Origin: Crocinitomicaceae bacterium
GTDB lineage: Bacteria; Bacteroidota; Bacteroidia; Flavobacteriales_D; Crocinitomicaceae
Direction: 5' to 3'
Assembly: GCA_002709305.1 (NCBI GenBank)
Contig: PAQM01000024.1
Coordinates: 92,856 to 156,855 of the forward strand
DNA length: 64,000 nt
The notes under the pieces are model-generated. The model was given only the letters and a program-made list of their open reading frames with translations, had not been told where the DNA came from and made no database searches. A program made the position numbers and the translations under genes. Below are positions 45,639 to 54,990 of this stretch, one piece after another (within the stretch, counting starts at the first letter, position 1; each line of letters begins with the position of its first letter).

Positions 45639-46328
45639 ATGAAAAATGAAAAAAACATAAAAGATTGGAATGACATAAAGACAAATGACAGTTGGGCAAT
45701 ATTTAAAATTATTGCTGAATTTGTTGAAGGATATGAACGAATGGCTAAAATAGGTCCTTGTATTTCTGTCTTTGGATCGGCAAGGACAGATCCTAAAAAT
45801 AGATATTATAAAATAGGAGTTGAGGTCTCTCGTTTATTAGCAGAAGGTGGTTTTGGTGTTATAACAGGTGGAGGCCCTGGGATAATGGAGGCTGCTAACA
45901 AGGGGGCTCAAGAGGGTCGAGGAAAATCTGTAGGTCTTAATATTGATTTACCTTTTGAACAAAATCAAAATCCATATATTGATAGAGAACATAATTTAGA
46001 ATTTGATTATTTTTTTATTAGAAAAGTTATGTTTGTTAAGTATGCTCAAGGATTTGTTGTCCTTCCAGGTGGTTTTGGTACTTTTGATGAATTGTTTGAA
46101 GCATTAACATTAATGCAAACGAATAAGATAAATAAACGTCCAGTTATTTTAATAGGTTCAGAATATTGGAATGGTTTAATGAATTGGATTAATGATATTA
46201 TGCTATTTAAGGAGAGTAATATTTCAGTTATTGATTTAGATTTAATTAAAATTGTTGATACTGCAAAAGAAGCATTTGAAGCAATTGATGAATTTTATAA
46301 GTCAAATGATTTATCTCCAAATTTCTAA
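45639..46328 (+). CDS. LOG family protein (TIGR00730, putative phosphoribohydrolase)
   Basis: A 229-residue Rossmann-like protein. Family motifs VFGSARTDPKNRYY, TGGGPGIMEAANKGA and VVLPGGFGTFDELFEALT are all present; the last is the PGGxGTxxE signature of LOG phosphoribohydrolases, which cut 5'-ribonucleotides of adenine derivatives. The ATG at 45639 is chosen over the TTG at 45621. Whether the true substrate is AMP or a cytokinin-like nucleotide is open. It is followed by the PASTA protein gene 24 bases later. Confidence 0.88.
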   Translation: MKNEKNIKDWNDIKTNDSWAIFKIIAEFVEGYERMAKIGPCISVFGSARTDPKNRYYKIGVEVSRLLAEGGFGVITGGGPGIMEAANKGAQEGRGKSVGLNIDLPFEQNQNPYIDREHNLEFDYFFIRKVMFVKYAQGFVVLPGGFGTFDELFEALTLMQTNKINKRPVILIGSEYWNGLMNWINDIMLFKESNISVIDLDLIKIVDTAKEAFEAIDEFYKSNDLSPNF

Positions 46329-46352
46329 AAACTTATATTTGTATACAATATT

Positions 46353-47150
46353 ATGTCATTATTTACTAAGATTAGAAATTATGTTTGGAGTAAAAGTTTT
46401 TTAATTAACATTAGCTCAATTTTTTTATTTTATGTTGTAAGTATTTTTATGTTACAGTATTACCTAAATAGTATTACAAATTTTGGTCAAAAAATAGAAG
46501 TGCCAAATTTAATTGGTAAAAATCAAAGTGATTTACAAAATATTTTTAAAGGTTCAAGTTTAAATTATGAAATTTTAGATTCTGTCTATAATCCAAAAGA
46601 ATTTGAAGGAACTGTGATAGAGCAATCACCTCTTGCAAGTGAGATTTCGAATATATATGTAAAAGAAGGTAGAGTAATTAAATTGAGAGTCTCTAAACGA
46701 TCACAGTTGGTTGAATTACCAAACTTAATTGATAAGTCACAACGATTTGCTGAAGTTGTATTAAATAGTAGATCTTTCAGATATAAGTTAGATTATAAGC
46801 CTTCTGTAGAGTCTGATGGGGCTGTTATTTCACAATTATATAATGGTAAAAATGTTGCCGGTGGCACGAAATTACCTATTGGATCAAGAATTACATTAAT
46901 TGTGGGAAGGAATCAGGAGGGTATTAGGGTTCCAATACCAGATTTATATGGTTTAACTATTTCTGAAGCTAAATCTCGTGTTGAGTCAATAGGTAATCTA
47001 GACTTTTTCTTAGTTTGCCCAACTTGTATAACTAGAGATGATTCCTTAAAAGCAAGAATTGAATCCCAATCTCCTGAGTTTGTTGAAGGTTATATGACTG
47101 CCTCTGGAACTACAATATCTGCTTTTGCTTCAACAGAATTAATTAATTAA
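46353..47150 (+). CDS. PASTA-domain membrane protein
   Basis: A 265-residue protein with one transmembrane helix near residues 16-38 (inner-membrane anchor) and three PASTA repeats in the periplasm: about 46-115 (VPNLIGKNQSDLQNIF), 116-185 (LPNLIDKSQRFAEVVL) and 190-262 (IPDLYGLTISEAKSRVE). PASTA domains bind muropeptides or beta-lactams in kinases and PBPs; here no kinase or transpeptidase is attached. It precedes a T9SS cargo gene and an RluA gene on the same strand. Confidence 0.88.
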   Translation: MSLFTKIRNYVWSKSFLINISSIFLFYVVSIFMLQYYLNSITNFGQKIEVPNLIGKNQSDLQNIFKGSSLNYEILDSVYNPKEFEGTVIEQSPLASEISNIYVKEGRVIKLRVSKRSQLVELPNLIDKSQRFAEVVLNSRSFRYKLDYKPSVESDGAVISQLYNGKNVAGGTKLPIGSRITLIVGRNQEGIRVPIPDLYGLTISEAKSRVESIGNLDFFLVCPTCITRDDSLKARIESQSPEFVEGYMTASGTTISAFASTELIN

Positions 47151-47170
47151 TTTGTTAATAATTATTTAAA

Positions 47171-49384
47171 ATGAAGAATTTAGTATTAATTGGGTTTGTC
47201 ATTTTTTTCTTTCATCAATTATTTTCTCAAGATGAAGGCATAGCTAACATGGCTGTAAATCCACAAATTAATTTTAATAAAAAATTGAGTGAAATAAACA
47301 TAAAATCAAACACTTTTGACAGTACATTTATTTATACTTTAGATACATTGAACCTGCCTATATTTGATGAATTCAGTACTGATAAATTTCAAAAATATAA
47401 TGCTGATTTTTCTGACCCTGGAGTTACATCAATATTGGTTTATCATTTACATGATAGTACAAATGTTCCCTTGTTAGGTGGTGAGATATATTCATTACAA
47501 CCAACATTTAAAAGAACAGTTGATTTAGCAAATTCTACATTTATAGATGAGTACTTTAGCCCTATAATAGTTAAGTTAGGTGATTTATCAACTTATCCTG
47601 TTTCTCATGTAGATACTTATGTTTATCCTCCATATTATATTTTTGATACTATTGATTTTGTAAATGATATTGATACTAGTTGGATTAATGATGCCGAAGT
47701 ATTTCAAGATTCTGCTAGACAATTTTTTATTTCGTTAAATAATCCTTCTAAGATTTGGATCGAAAGTGAGGCGTATCATAATTTTTCAATGGCTAAGAAC
47801 CCATGGTCATTAGGTGTTGCTTCATTTGATGGATTAAATGAATATGGTTATCCATACGCAATTGGTACTACAACATCAGGTTATGCAGACCATTTAACTT
47901 CAAAAGTGATTGATATGAGTGGATTAGATCCAAGTGATTCTGTATATTTTAGTTTTTTATATCAACCTAAAGGTTTTGGTGATCAACCAGAAGTTGGAGA
48001 TTCATTGATTTTAGAGTTTTATTCTAAAGATATAGGAGAATGGAATTGGATTTGGAGTGTTTCAGGGAGTCCTTTACAATCTTTTAGACATGAACATATC
48101 CTTCTAGATAACCCACAATATTTTAATGATGGATTTAAATTCAGATTTAAAAATTATGGTGGTTTATCAGGTAGTTTAGATCATTTTCATATTGATTATG
48201 TTAATTTAAGACAATCGTCTGGATATCAGGATACAGTAATTCGTGATTTTTCATTTGTTTATCCCGTATATTCTTTATTAGAAGATTTCACTTCAGTTCC
48301 ATGGGATCATTATAAGAATAATGCAGCTCAATCTATGTCATCTAAGGTTAAAGTTGTTTTGAGAAATAGTGATAACGTTCCAGAAAACGAACAAAATGGT
48401 TCTGTTAATATTAAATATATGGGAATAACAGAGGGTACTTTTATTTTGTCAGAAAATCTTTTAAATAATGGTGACTTGAATTATTTACCTTGGACAGAAT
48501 ATACTTCTATTCATGATTTTTCAAGTGGAGATCGATTTGATGAGTCAAAATCAGGCGTGTCTTTAGAATTTGATTTTGTATCTGAAGCAAGTCATCAAAA
48601 TTCTAATTTTACATTAAATGATTCAACATATAGTAAACAATATTTTCAAAATTATTATAGTTATGATGACGGAACAGCAGAAGCAGCTTATGGTCCAACA
48701 GGTAATCAAGCTAGATTAGCAGTTCAATATACTGCTTATGAAGATGATTCATTAATAGGGGTTATGATGCATTTTGTTCCAACTGTTGATGATGTATCTG
48801 ATAAATTGTTTCTTATAACAGTATGGGATGATAATGGAGGAGAGCCAGGTAATATATTGTATGAAGATGAATTATTTTTTACTCGTCAACCTGTCTATAC
48901 AGAAAACAGGAATATATTCCACACCTATTATTTAAAGGATACATTACGTTTACCTATATCAGGAACATTTTATGTAGGTTGGAGGCAGTTTGATCCTGAA
49001 CGTTTAGGTGTCGGTTTAGATATGAATATTGTTAATAATGATCATACATTTTATAGTGTTGATTTTGGTCAATCATGGAATGTTTCAAATATTGAAGGTT
49101 CAGTTATGATTAGACCAGTTTTTTCCACAAGTTATAATTCTGTTTTAGGTCTTTCGAAAAAAGAATCTCTTGATGATGTGTATATATATCCAAATCCAAC
49201 AACTGACATTGTAAATATTAAGTTCAATTCCGATTCATTTAAAAAAATAGAATTATATAATCTACAAGGTCAATTAATACTTTCTACAGATGAAAAAACT
49301 ATAGACTTAAGTAATTCAGATCCTGGCATATATTTTTTAAGGTTATATGGATCATCAAAGATTTATAAAATATTAAAGCAATAA
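47171..49384 (+). CDS. Large T9SS type A cargo protein of unknown function
   Basis: A 737-residue secreted protein. Signal peptide MKNLVLIGFVIFFFHQLFSQ. The long middle has beta-rich regions with no family I can name; residues about 490-650 contain a repeated-strand module (FQNYYSYDDGTAEAAYG, ITVWDDNGGEPG). The C-terminal 75 residues form the type A sorting domain: VYIYPNPTTDIVNIKF, then LYNLQGQLI, DLSNSDPGIYFLRLYG and a final basic KIYKILKQ. Exported across the outer membrane by the T9SS. Its stop overlaps the RluA gene start by one base. Confidence 0.88.
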   Translation: MKNLVLIGFVIFFFHQLFSQDEGIANMAVNPQINFNKKLSEINIKSNTFDSTFIYTLDTLNLPIFDEFSTDKFQKYNADFSDPGVTSILVYHLHDSTNVPLLGGEIYSLQPTFKRTVDLANSTFIDEYFSPIIVKLGDLSTYPVSHVDTYVYPPYYIFDTIDFVNDIDTSWINDAEVFQDSARQFFISLNNPSKIWIESEAYHNFSMAKNPWSLGVASFDGLNEYGYPYAIGTTTSGYADHLTSKVIDMSGLDPSDSVYFSFLYQPKGFGDQPEVGDSLILEFYSKDIGEWNWIWSVSGSPLQSFRHEHILLDNPQYFNDGFKFRFKNYGGLSGSLDHFHIDYVNLRQSSGYQDTVIRDFSFVYPVYSLLEDFTSVPWDHYKNNAAQSMSSKVKVVLRNSDNVPENEQNGSVNIKYMGITEGTFILSENLLNNGDLNYLPWTEYTSIHDFSSGDRFDESKSGVSLEFDFVSEASHQNSNFTLNDSTYSKQYFQNYYSYDDGTAEAAYGPTGNQARLAVQYTAYEDDSLIGVMMHFVPTVDDVSDKLFLITVWDDNGGEPGNILYEDELFFTRQPVYTENRNIFHTYYLKDTLRLPISGTFYVGWRQFDPERLGVGLDMNIVNNDHTFYSVDFGQSWNVSNIEGSVMIRPVFSTSYNSVLGLSKKESLDDVYIYPNPTTDIVNIKFNSDSFKKIELYNLQGQLILSTDEKTIDLSNSDPGIYFLRLYGSSKIYKILKQ

Positions 49385-50418
49385 TGTCTAAAAAAACATT
49401 TGAAGAGGAAAATAATCTAGGTTCAGAAGAGATGTTTGAGCATTATAGATTTGATGTAGATCCTGGTCAAGAGATTGTAAGAATAGATAAGTTTTTAATT
49501 GATCGTATTCCAAATACTTCTCGAAGTAAGATTCAAATTGCTTCTAAAAATGGTAACATTCTAGTTAATAGTGTTAAAGTAAAACAAAACTATAAGGTTA
49601 AGCCTTTAGATAAAATATCTATTGTTCTGCCTTATCCTGTTAGAGAGTTAGAACTTATTCCTGAAGACATTCCTTTAGATATTATTTTTGAAGATGATGA
49701 AGTTTTAGTTGTAAATAAACCGTCTAATATGGTTGTTCATCCCGGTTATGGTAATTATACTGGTACGTTAGTTAATGCTTTGGTTTATCATATTGAAAAT
49801 TTACCCACTAAAAAACAAGATTATTTTGGAAGGCCAGGCTTAGTTCATCGATTAGATAAACATACAACTGGTTTACTTGTTGTCGCAAAAACGGAAAATG
49901 CTTTAACTAATCTTGCCAAACAATTTTCAGATAGAACAACAGAACGTCATTATTATGCTCTTGTTTGGGGTGATGTTAAAGAAGATGGTAAAGTCATAGC
50001 TAATGTTGGAAGATCATTAAAGAATAGAAAGGTAATGACTGTTTTTGAGGACGGTATTTCGGGTAAAAATGCAATTACTCATTATAAGGTAATTAAGAGA
50101 TTTGGGTACGTTACGCTTGTTGAATGTAAACTTGAGACAGGTAGAACACATCAGATTCGTGTTCATATGAAGTATATTGGTCACCCTTTGTTTTATGATT
50201 TGGAGTATGGTGGTGATAAAATTTTGAAAGGTACTTCGAACGCAAAGTATAAAAAATTTATAGATAATTGTTTTAGCCTACTTGATGGTCAGGCACTTCA
50301 TGCAAAAACAATTGGATTTAAGCACCCATCACAAGATCATTATATTAGATTAAATTCAGAGTTGCCTAATGGTTTTCAAAAAGTCATAGACAAATGGTCT
50401 AAGTATATTATTGTTTAA
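49384..50418 (+). CDS. RluA-family pseudouridine synthase
   Basis: A 344-residue enzyme converting uridine to pseudouridine in rRNA, most like RluD. The N-terminal S4 RNA-binding domain (about 32-90, IDKFLIDRIPNTSRSKIQ), then the catalytic domain with Asp158 in HRLDKHTTGLLVVAKT and the RTHQIRVHMKYIGHPL motif. The gene starts on the last base of the T9SS cargo stop, so it is coupled to it. The PASTA-cargo-RluA order resembles Bacteroidota gene sets for envelope and ribosome genes, but a direct functional link is not known. Confidence 0.93.
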   Translation: MSKKTFEEENNLGSEEMFEHYRFDVDPGQEIVRIDKFLIDRIPNTSRSKIQIASKNGNILVNSVKVKQNYKVKPLDKISIVLPYPVRELELIPEDIPLDIIFEDDEVLVVNKPSNMVVHPGYGNYTGTLVNALVYHIENLPTKKQDYFGRPGLVHRLDKHTTGLLVVAKTENALTNLAKQFSDRTTERHYYALVWGDVKEDGKVIANVGRSLKNRKVMTVFEDGISGKNAITHYKVIKRFGYVTLVECKLETGRTHQIRVHMKYIGHPLFYDLEYGGDKILKGTSNAKYKKFIDNCFSLLDGQALHAKTIGFKHPSQDHYIRLNSELPNGFQKVIDKWSKYIIV

Positions 50419-50486
50419 AGTTTATATTTCTTTGTTTTAAGTTATTTCATTCGCTTTTTTTTTTAATTTTATATTCTTATTAAAAC

Positions 50487-50518
50487 TTTGTATTAGATTA
50501 TATATTGGTTTAATTTAC
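50487..50518 (+). promoter_or_regulatory. Candidate promoter for the PorE-like gene
   Basis: TTTG at 50487-50490 and TAATTTAC at 50511-50518 are 20 bases apart. The -7 box fits TAnnTTTG at all but the last two bases. It ends 16 bases before the ATG. Confidence 0.35.
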
Positions 50519-50534
50519 AATTAATTAAAAAAAA

Positions 50535-52661
50535 ATGGGGTTCAAAATTATATTAACAGTTTTATCATTAACTATTACTTCATTGGTGATAGCTCAAAAT
50601 AAAAGGATTGAGAAAGCTCAGTCAGCATTTATTAGTGAGAATTATAGTGAAGCAGCAGAAAAATGTGCAGAGGTATATCAAAAACTTGGTCGTAGAGGTA
50701 ATAGAGCTAAAGCTAAAAAAGCTGACATGGCATTTAAAACAGCTCAATGTTATAGGTTTATTGAAAAATATAGAGAGGCGAATGAGTGGTATGATCGTGC
50801 CATTTTATTAGAACAACAAAATGCAGTGCCAGAGGTTTTCTTATATAATGCTGATATGCTTCAGATGATGTCAGAGTTTGAGAAATCAATTGAAAACTAT
50901 GAAGAATATTTAAAGTTAGTACCTGATAATGAAATTGCGTTACAGGGTATAAAATCTTGTAAGAAGCATTCTGATTTTATTGCTAATAGAACACGTCATA
51001 TAATAGAAAATCAAACAGCGATCAATAAAAAAGAGTTTGATATGGCTCCAATGTTTGGAGATCGTAAAATGAGTAAATTATATTTTAGTTCTGGTAGAGA
51101 TGAAAGTACAGGAAGAGGTAAAGACCCTAGAACAGGTGAAGGATATATGGATTTATGGGTTTCAGAATTAGATAAAAAAGGTAATTGGACAGAACCTTAT
51201 TTAGTTAATGGTGAGGCAATTAATACCATAGATAATGAGGGTACTGTATGTTTCGATTCTCGTTACAAAAAGATGTTCTTTACAAGATGTCCTAATATTA
51301 AAAAATCTAATTTAGGATGTGATATTTGGGTGTCTGAAGCAAAGGGAAAGTCAGAGTGGAAAGAACCTATTAAAATTCAATTAAAGAATCATGATTCTAT
51401 TTCTATAGGTCATCCTGCTACTATGGATGGTAAATATTTAGTTTTTGCTTCCGATATGCCTGGTGGTTTTGGTGGTCGTGATTTATGGTATACAACTTAT
51501 GATAAAAAATCTGAAACTTGGTCTGCTCCAAAAAATATGGGTTCAGATATTAATACTAAAAAGAATGAATTATTTCCAACTTTTGCATTGAATGGTGACT
51601 TGATTTATGCTTCTGATGGTCTTGTAGGAATGGGTGGTCTAGATATATTTAGAGCCACTCGTGTTGGAGAAGAGAATAAGTGGGAGAATCCAACTAATTT
51701 AGGTTTTCCTATTAATAGTGTAAGTAATGATTATGCTCTTGTGGAGTATGATAAAAGAAAGGGTTATTTTACTTCTGAGAGGAAAACTAGTAGTGGAGAA
51801 TTTTCTCCTGACATTTATTCTTATGTATTACCTCCTCATCTATATGATTTAAAAGTTATAGTTTCTGAGTTAGGTAACAGTGCTGTTAAGATTCAAGATG
51901 TAAAAGTAGTTGTCACTTCTGAAGGTAAAGCTTGGGAAGGATACACAGACCAATCTGGTTCAGTTTTTTGGGATAAAACGCCAACCGGTGATCGTTATAT
52001 TAATGAAGAATCAGGTTATCAAATAAATATTTCTAAAACAGGATATCATGAAGATAAAAATGGAACAACAATTTCCACTATTGGTTTAGATTATGGTCAA
52101 AATTTTGTTGTTGATATGGCCTTGCTTCCCAAGACACCGATTCGTCTTCCGGAGGTTCGTTATGCACTTGATAGGTGGGATTTGTTAATAGACTCAACAA
52201 TTACTTCTCCTGATTCTTTATTATTTGTTGTTTCTCTTTTAGAAGAATATCCAGGTTTAGTTCTTGAATATAGTTCTCACACTGATGCTCGTGGTACAAA
52301 TAAAAGAAATCAAAAGTTATCTGAAAATAGAGCTAAATCATGTTATAAATATTTAGTTGAAAAGAAAGGTGTTGATCCACGTAGAATTGTTCCAGTTGGG
52401 AAAGGAGAGTTAGAGCCTAGAATAATATGGAAAAAAGATGATGCTTATTTAGTATCTCGTCCTTCTAATATGGATGGAGTAGAAGAAATAAAATTAACTG
52501 AATCCTATATAAATTCTTTTAGACGTAAGGATATAAAGACATTCGAAATGCTTCACCAATTAAATAGGCGAAGTGAAGGTAAGGTTATTACAATGGATTT
52601 TGATCCAAACACTGCACCTCCAGCTGACCCTAAGCATTTAAAGTTTGTGAGGTATCCATAA
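50535..52661 (+). CDS. OmpA-family protein with TPR, beta-propeller and regulatory domains (PorE-like)
   Basis: A 708-residue periplasmic/outer-membrane protein. In order: signal peptide (1-20, ending VIAQ), TPR region (about 25-145), PD40-type beta-propeller (about 170-420, with FSSGRDESTGRG and VFASDMPGGFGGRDLWY repeats), a carboxypeptidase-regulatory-like domain (about 430-515), and a C-terminal OmpA peptidoglycan-binding domain (about 545-675, LEYSSHTDARGTNKRNQKLSENRA and GVDPRRIVPVGKGE). This matches the PorE architecture of the type IX secretion system, which ties the outer-membrane complex to peptidoglycan; similar proteins with unrelated roles exist in Flavobacteria, so PorE is an inference. 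A terminator follows. Confidence 0.85.
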   Translation: MGFKIILTVLSLTITSLVIAQNKRIEKAQSAFISENYSEAAEKCAEVYQKLGRRGNRAKAKKADMAFKTAQCYRFIEKYREANEWYDRAILLEQQNAVPEVFLYNADMLQMMSEFEKSIENYEEYLKLVPDNEIALQGIKSCKKHSDFIANRTRHIIENQTAINKKEFDMAPMFGDRKMSKLYFSSGRDESTGRGKDPRTGEGYMDLWVSELDKKGNWTEPYLVNGEAINTIDNEGTVCFDSRYKKMFFTRCPNIKKSNLGCDIWVSEAKGKSEWKEPIKIQLKNHDSISIGHPATMDGKYLVFASDMPGGFGGRDLWYTTYDKKSETWSAPKNMGSDINTKKNELFPTFALNGDLIYASDGLVGMGGLDIFRATRVGEENKWENPTNLGFPINSVSNDYALVEYDKRKGYFTSERKTSSGEFSPDIYSYVLPPHLYDLKVIVSELGNSAVKIQDVKVVVTSEGKAWEGYTDQSGSVFWDKTPTGDRYINEESGYQINISKTGYHEDKNGTTISTIGLDYGQNFVVDMALLPKTPIRLPEVRYALDRWDLLIDSTITSPDSLLFVVSLLEEYPGLVLEYSSHTDARGTNKRNQKLSENRAKSCYKYLVEKKGVDPRRIVPVGKGELEPRIIWKKDDAYLVSRPSNMDGVEEIKLTESYINSFRRKDIKTFEMLHQLNRRSEGKVITMDFDPNTAPPADPKHLKFVRYP

Positions 52662-52675
52662 ATAATTAATTTATT

Positions 52676-52706
52676 AAAGAGGTTCTTAGTTTTAAGAACC
52701 TCTTTT
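52676..52706 (+). terminator. Rho-independent terminator after the PorE-like gene
   Basis: A 13-bp perfect stem, AAAGAGGTTCTTA with TAAGAACCTCTTT, and a 4-base loop, followed by T residues. It lies 14 bases after the stop codon and before the PspC gene. Confidence 0.88.
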
Positions 52707-52744
52707 GGTTTTAATGTTTAACTTTGGATTTTTAAGATTGTATA

Positions 52745-52975
52745 ATGGTACAAAAAATCATCTTTTTTTTTGAAATGAGGTCTTTTGGAGTTTGTACATG
52801 GTGGGCAAGTAAGCTCGGTATTAATAGTTTTAAAGTAAGATTGGGCTTTATTTATTCATCTTTTATTGCTTTAGGTTCGCCTTTACTCCTTTACTTGATA
52901 ATGGCTTGGATTCTTGAGCATAAACATTATTTTAAGTTACAGAGGAAAAGTAGAAATAATATTTGGGAATTATAG
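52745..52975 (+). CDS. PspC-domain protein
   Basis: A 76-residue small membrane protein of the PspC family. The conserved core is FGVCTWWASKLGINSFKVRLGFIYSSFIALGSPLLLYLIMAWIL; the motif of a short polar N-terminus, one helical hydrophobic segment with Gly and Pro, and a basic tail is typical. PspC proteins sense envelope stress in other bacteria; here no PspA or PspB is present, so function is open. It ends 9 bases before the convergent glycosyltransferase gene. Confidence 0.85.
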   Translation: MVQKIIFFFEMRSFGVCTWWASKLGINSFKVRLGFIYSSFIALGSPLLLYLIMAWILEHKHYFKLQRKSRNNIWEL

Positions 52976-52984
52976 ATAATCGGT

Positions 52985-54907
52985 TTAATTCCATATATTT
53001 TCTATTGCTTCAATTTTTATATATTTTATCTCGACAGGGAATCCATTCCTGTTCCATAAACTAATTTGAATATTATCCTTAGGTTTAATTTCTTTTGGTA
53101 ATGAAAATGAAAAATAGCTTTTTTCATTTAATTTAGGATAATTAATCATATTTTCTAGGTCGCACCCAATCCATATATTTTTACCATTGATGTCTTTTAC
53201 TGGCAATCCATTTCTTGTTGCGGTTAGGTTAACAGTTAGTTCATTTTTAATATTTGATTCTGCTTCAATATATGCTCTAATATAGTATTGAAATTTGCAA
53301 TTTATATCTTCCGATTGAAATATTATATTGGGCCCATATATATTACTTGTATCAGAAAGATAAAAGTTTTTAGTTAGTTGATTTTTTTTGTATATCCACT
53401 CATCATTTTGTTTTTCAGGATGAAATTCTGCTATTATTTGCTTGTTTGTTTTTTTTGATTTACCATATTTGCTCAATAAAAAAACTGCGCAATTGTTGAG
53501 TTTTTTGTAGTCTAAAATTACAGGATAAAATTCTTTGCAGGTTTCATAAATTTGAGGTAATGTTAATCTTGAAGAGTATCCAATAATACAATAATCTTTA
53601 TTTGATTTCATTAATTCTTTTCTAATTGATATGTGATCTTTAAAACCGATTAAATGTTTGTCAAATAAAAGTTTTTCGTTGGTTTTTTGGATATAAAAGT
53701 TTAAATAATCAGGATTATTTAAATTCATAAATAGGTGAGTATTTTCTTTTCCATGTTTAGATTGCCATTGTATAATTGGTTCTGTCAACTCTCTAAAAAC
53801 TCCGAAGTGTTTGTTACCAAATAGTTCTTTTTCAAATATAGTCGAACTTGTACCTACTATTATTAAAATTACAAAAGAGATATTAAAAATAATATTAGTG
53901 GTTCTTTCAAAAAATCTACCGATAAGTATAAATAGAAATGGCAATGGAAATAACATTACTGGGAATTTTAAAATTGGAGATTTTAGGTATGAAAAAGTAA
54001 ATGCTATTATATAAATGCCAAAAAACCATAAACAAAAAATTAGTGTTTTTTTTACATTTTTTTTATTTTTTTCATTTCTTTTTATTCTTCCAAATATTAT
54101 TAAAAACACTATTGTTGATAGAAGTATATAAGAATCATTAATGGAATAAAAAATAAATTTCAATAGCCAACTTCCTTCAGGTCTAGATAACCATTGTAAT
54201 CCATTTTCTATACTTAGATGGTAATAAGTTATTTCTATGTGAGGAAAAAATAAAAGAATACTAATTAAACCAGAAGTTAAATAAGGAATAATAGTGCTTT
54301 TTTTTATAAAAAATAAACCGCTTAATCCCATAAAAAGAACTAACATAAAAGCAAAATAATGTATATACATAGTTATACTAAATGAGATACCTAGACAAAT
54401 TGCATTTATCCATTTACTCTTATTATTTTGAGAGTTATTATTAAAGAAAAAATTAAACCAAAACCATGTACTTAATAGAACAAAAAATAGACCTGGACTG
54501 TATGGCCTAGCTAGCTCTGAATGTATGACAGGGAAGTATGTTATTGTTAAAAGTGTTGAAGCAAATACTCCTGTTTTACAATCAAAAAATCTTCTTCCAA
54601 TTTTATAAGTTAAGCAAATAGAAAATAAACCCATTATAACAAAAGGAAATCTTAAAACCCATTCTTTAGTTCCAAAAATTGAGGCCCAAAATTCCTCAAA
54701 AAATTGCACGCCTCCAGGGTGCATATCTCCTTCTTTTACGGCATATTTTAAAATATCTGTTATACCATTATATTTTAGTCTTGTAATGGCGCTTAATTCA
54801 TCATTTGAATAGGAGTGTATAATTGAAATCGCAAATCTTAGTATAGCTCCTATAAATAATAGAATTATTATATGAATATTTTTTTTGATTTTTTCGATTT
54901 GGTAAAT
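52985..54907 (-). CDS. GT-C membrane glycosyltransferase (ArnT/PMT-like) with unresolved start
   Basis: An inner-membrane glycosyltransferase with about 10-12 hydrophobic helices and a C-terminal soluble domain. From the first ATG (54722-54724) it has 579 residues starting MHPGGVQFFEEFW, but the frame stays open upstream to 54907. That extension supplies the first helix (about residues 10-27), SIIHSYSNDELSAI with the Asp-Glu pair expected in the first periplasmic loop (36-37 in extended numbering), and KYAVKEGD joining MHPGG. No ATG, GTG or TTG occurs in the extension, so the coordinates given assume an ATT start. A GTG at 54931 is in frame but separated by a TAG at 54908-54910. It may be truncated, a pseudogene, or use a rare start. 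Confidence 0.7.
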   Translation of the reverse strand: MYQIEKIKKNIHIIILLFIGAILRFAISIIHSYSNDELSAITRLKYNGITDILKYAVKEGDMHPGGVQFFEEFWASIFGTKEWVLRFPFVIMGLFSICLTYKIGRRFFDCKTGVFASTLLTITYFPVIHSELARPYSPGLFFVLLSTWFWFNFFFNNNSQNNKSKWINAICLGISFSITMYIHYFAFMLVLFMGLSGLFFIKKSTIIPYLTSGLISILLFFPHIEITYYHLSIENGLQWLSRPEGSWLLKFIFYSINDSYILLSTIVFLIIFGRIKRNEKNKKNVKKTLIFCLWFFGIYIIAFTFSYLKSPILKFPVMLFPLPFLFILIGRFFERTTNIIFNISFVILIIVGTSSTIFEKELFGNKHFGVFRELTEPIIQWQSKHGKENTHLFMNLNNPDYLNFYIQKTNEKLLFDKHLIGFKDHISIRKELMKSNKDYCIIGYSSRLTLPQIYETCKEFYPVILDYKKLNNCAVFLLSKYGKSKKTNKQIIAEFHPEKQNDEWIYKKNQLTKNFYLSDTSNIYGPNIIFQSEDINCKFQYYIRAYIEAESNIKNELTVNLTATRNGLPVKDINGKNIWIGCDLENMINYPKLNEKSYFSFSLPKEIKPKDNIQISLWNRNGFPVEIKYIKIEAIENIWN

Positions 54908-54949
54908 CTAACGTTTAATTTTTTTATTCACAATTCTTAGATTTATTGA

Positions 54950-54957
54950 TATATTTG
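54950..54957 (+). promoter_or_regulatory. Candidate -7 element for the sodium:alanine symporter
   Basis: TATATTTG matches TAnnTTTG exactly, 33 bases before the ATG at 54991. No clear -33 box. It lies in the region shared with the divergent glycosyltransferase gene. Confidence 0.45.
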
Positions 54958-54990
54958 GATTTTTCAAATAGAAATTTAAATCACTATAAT

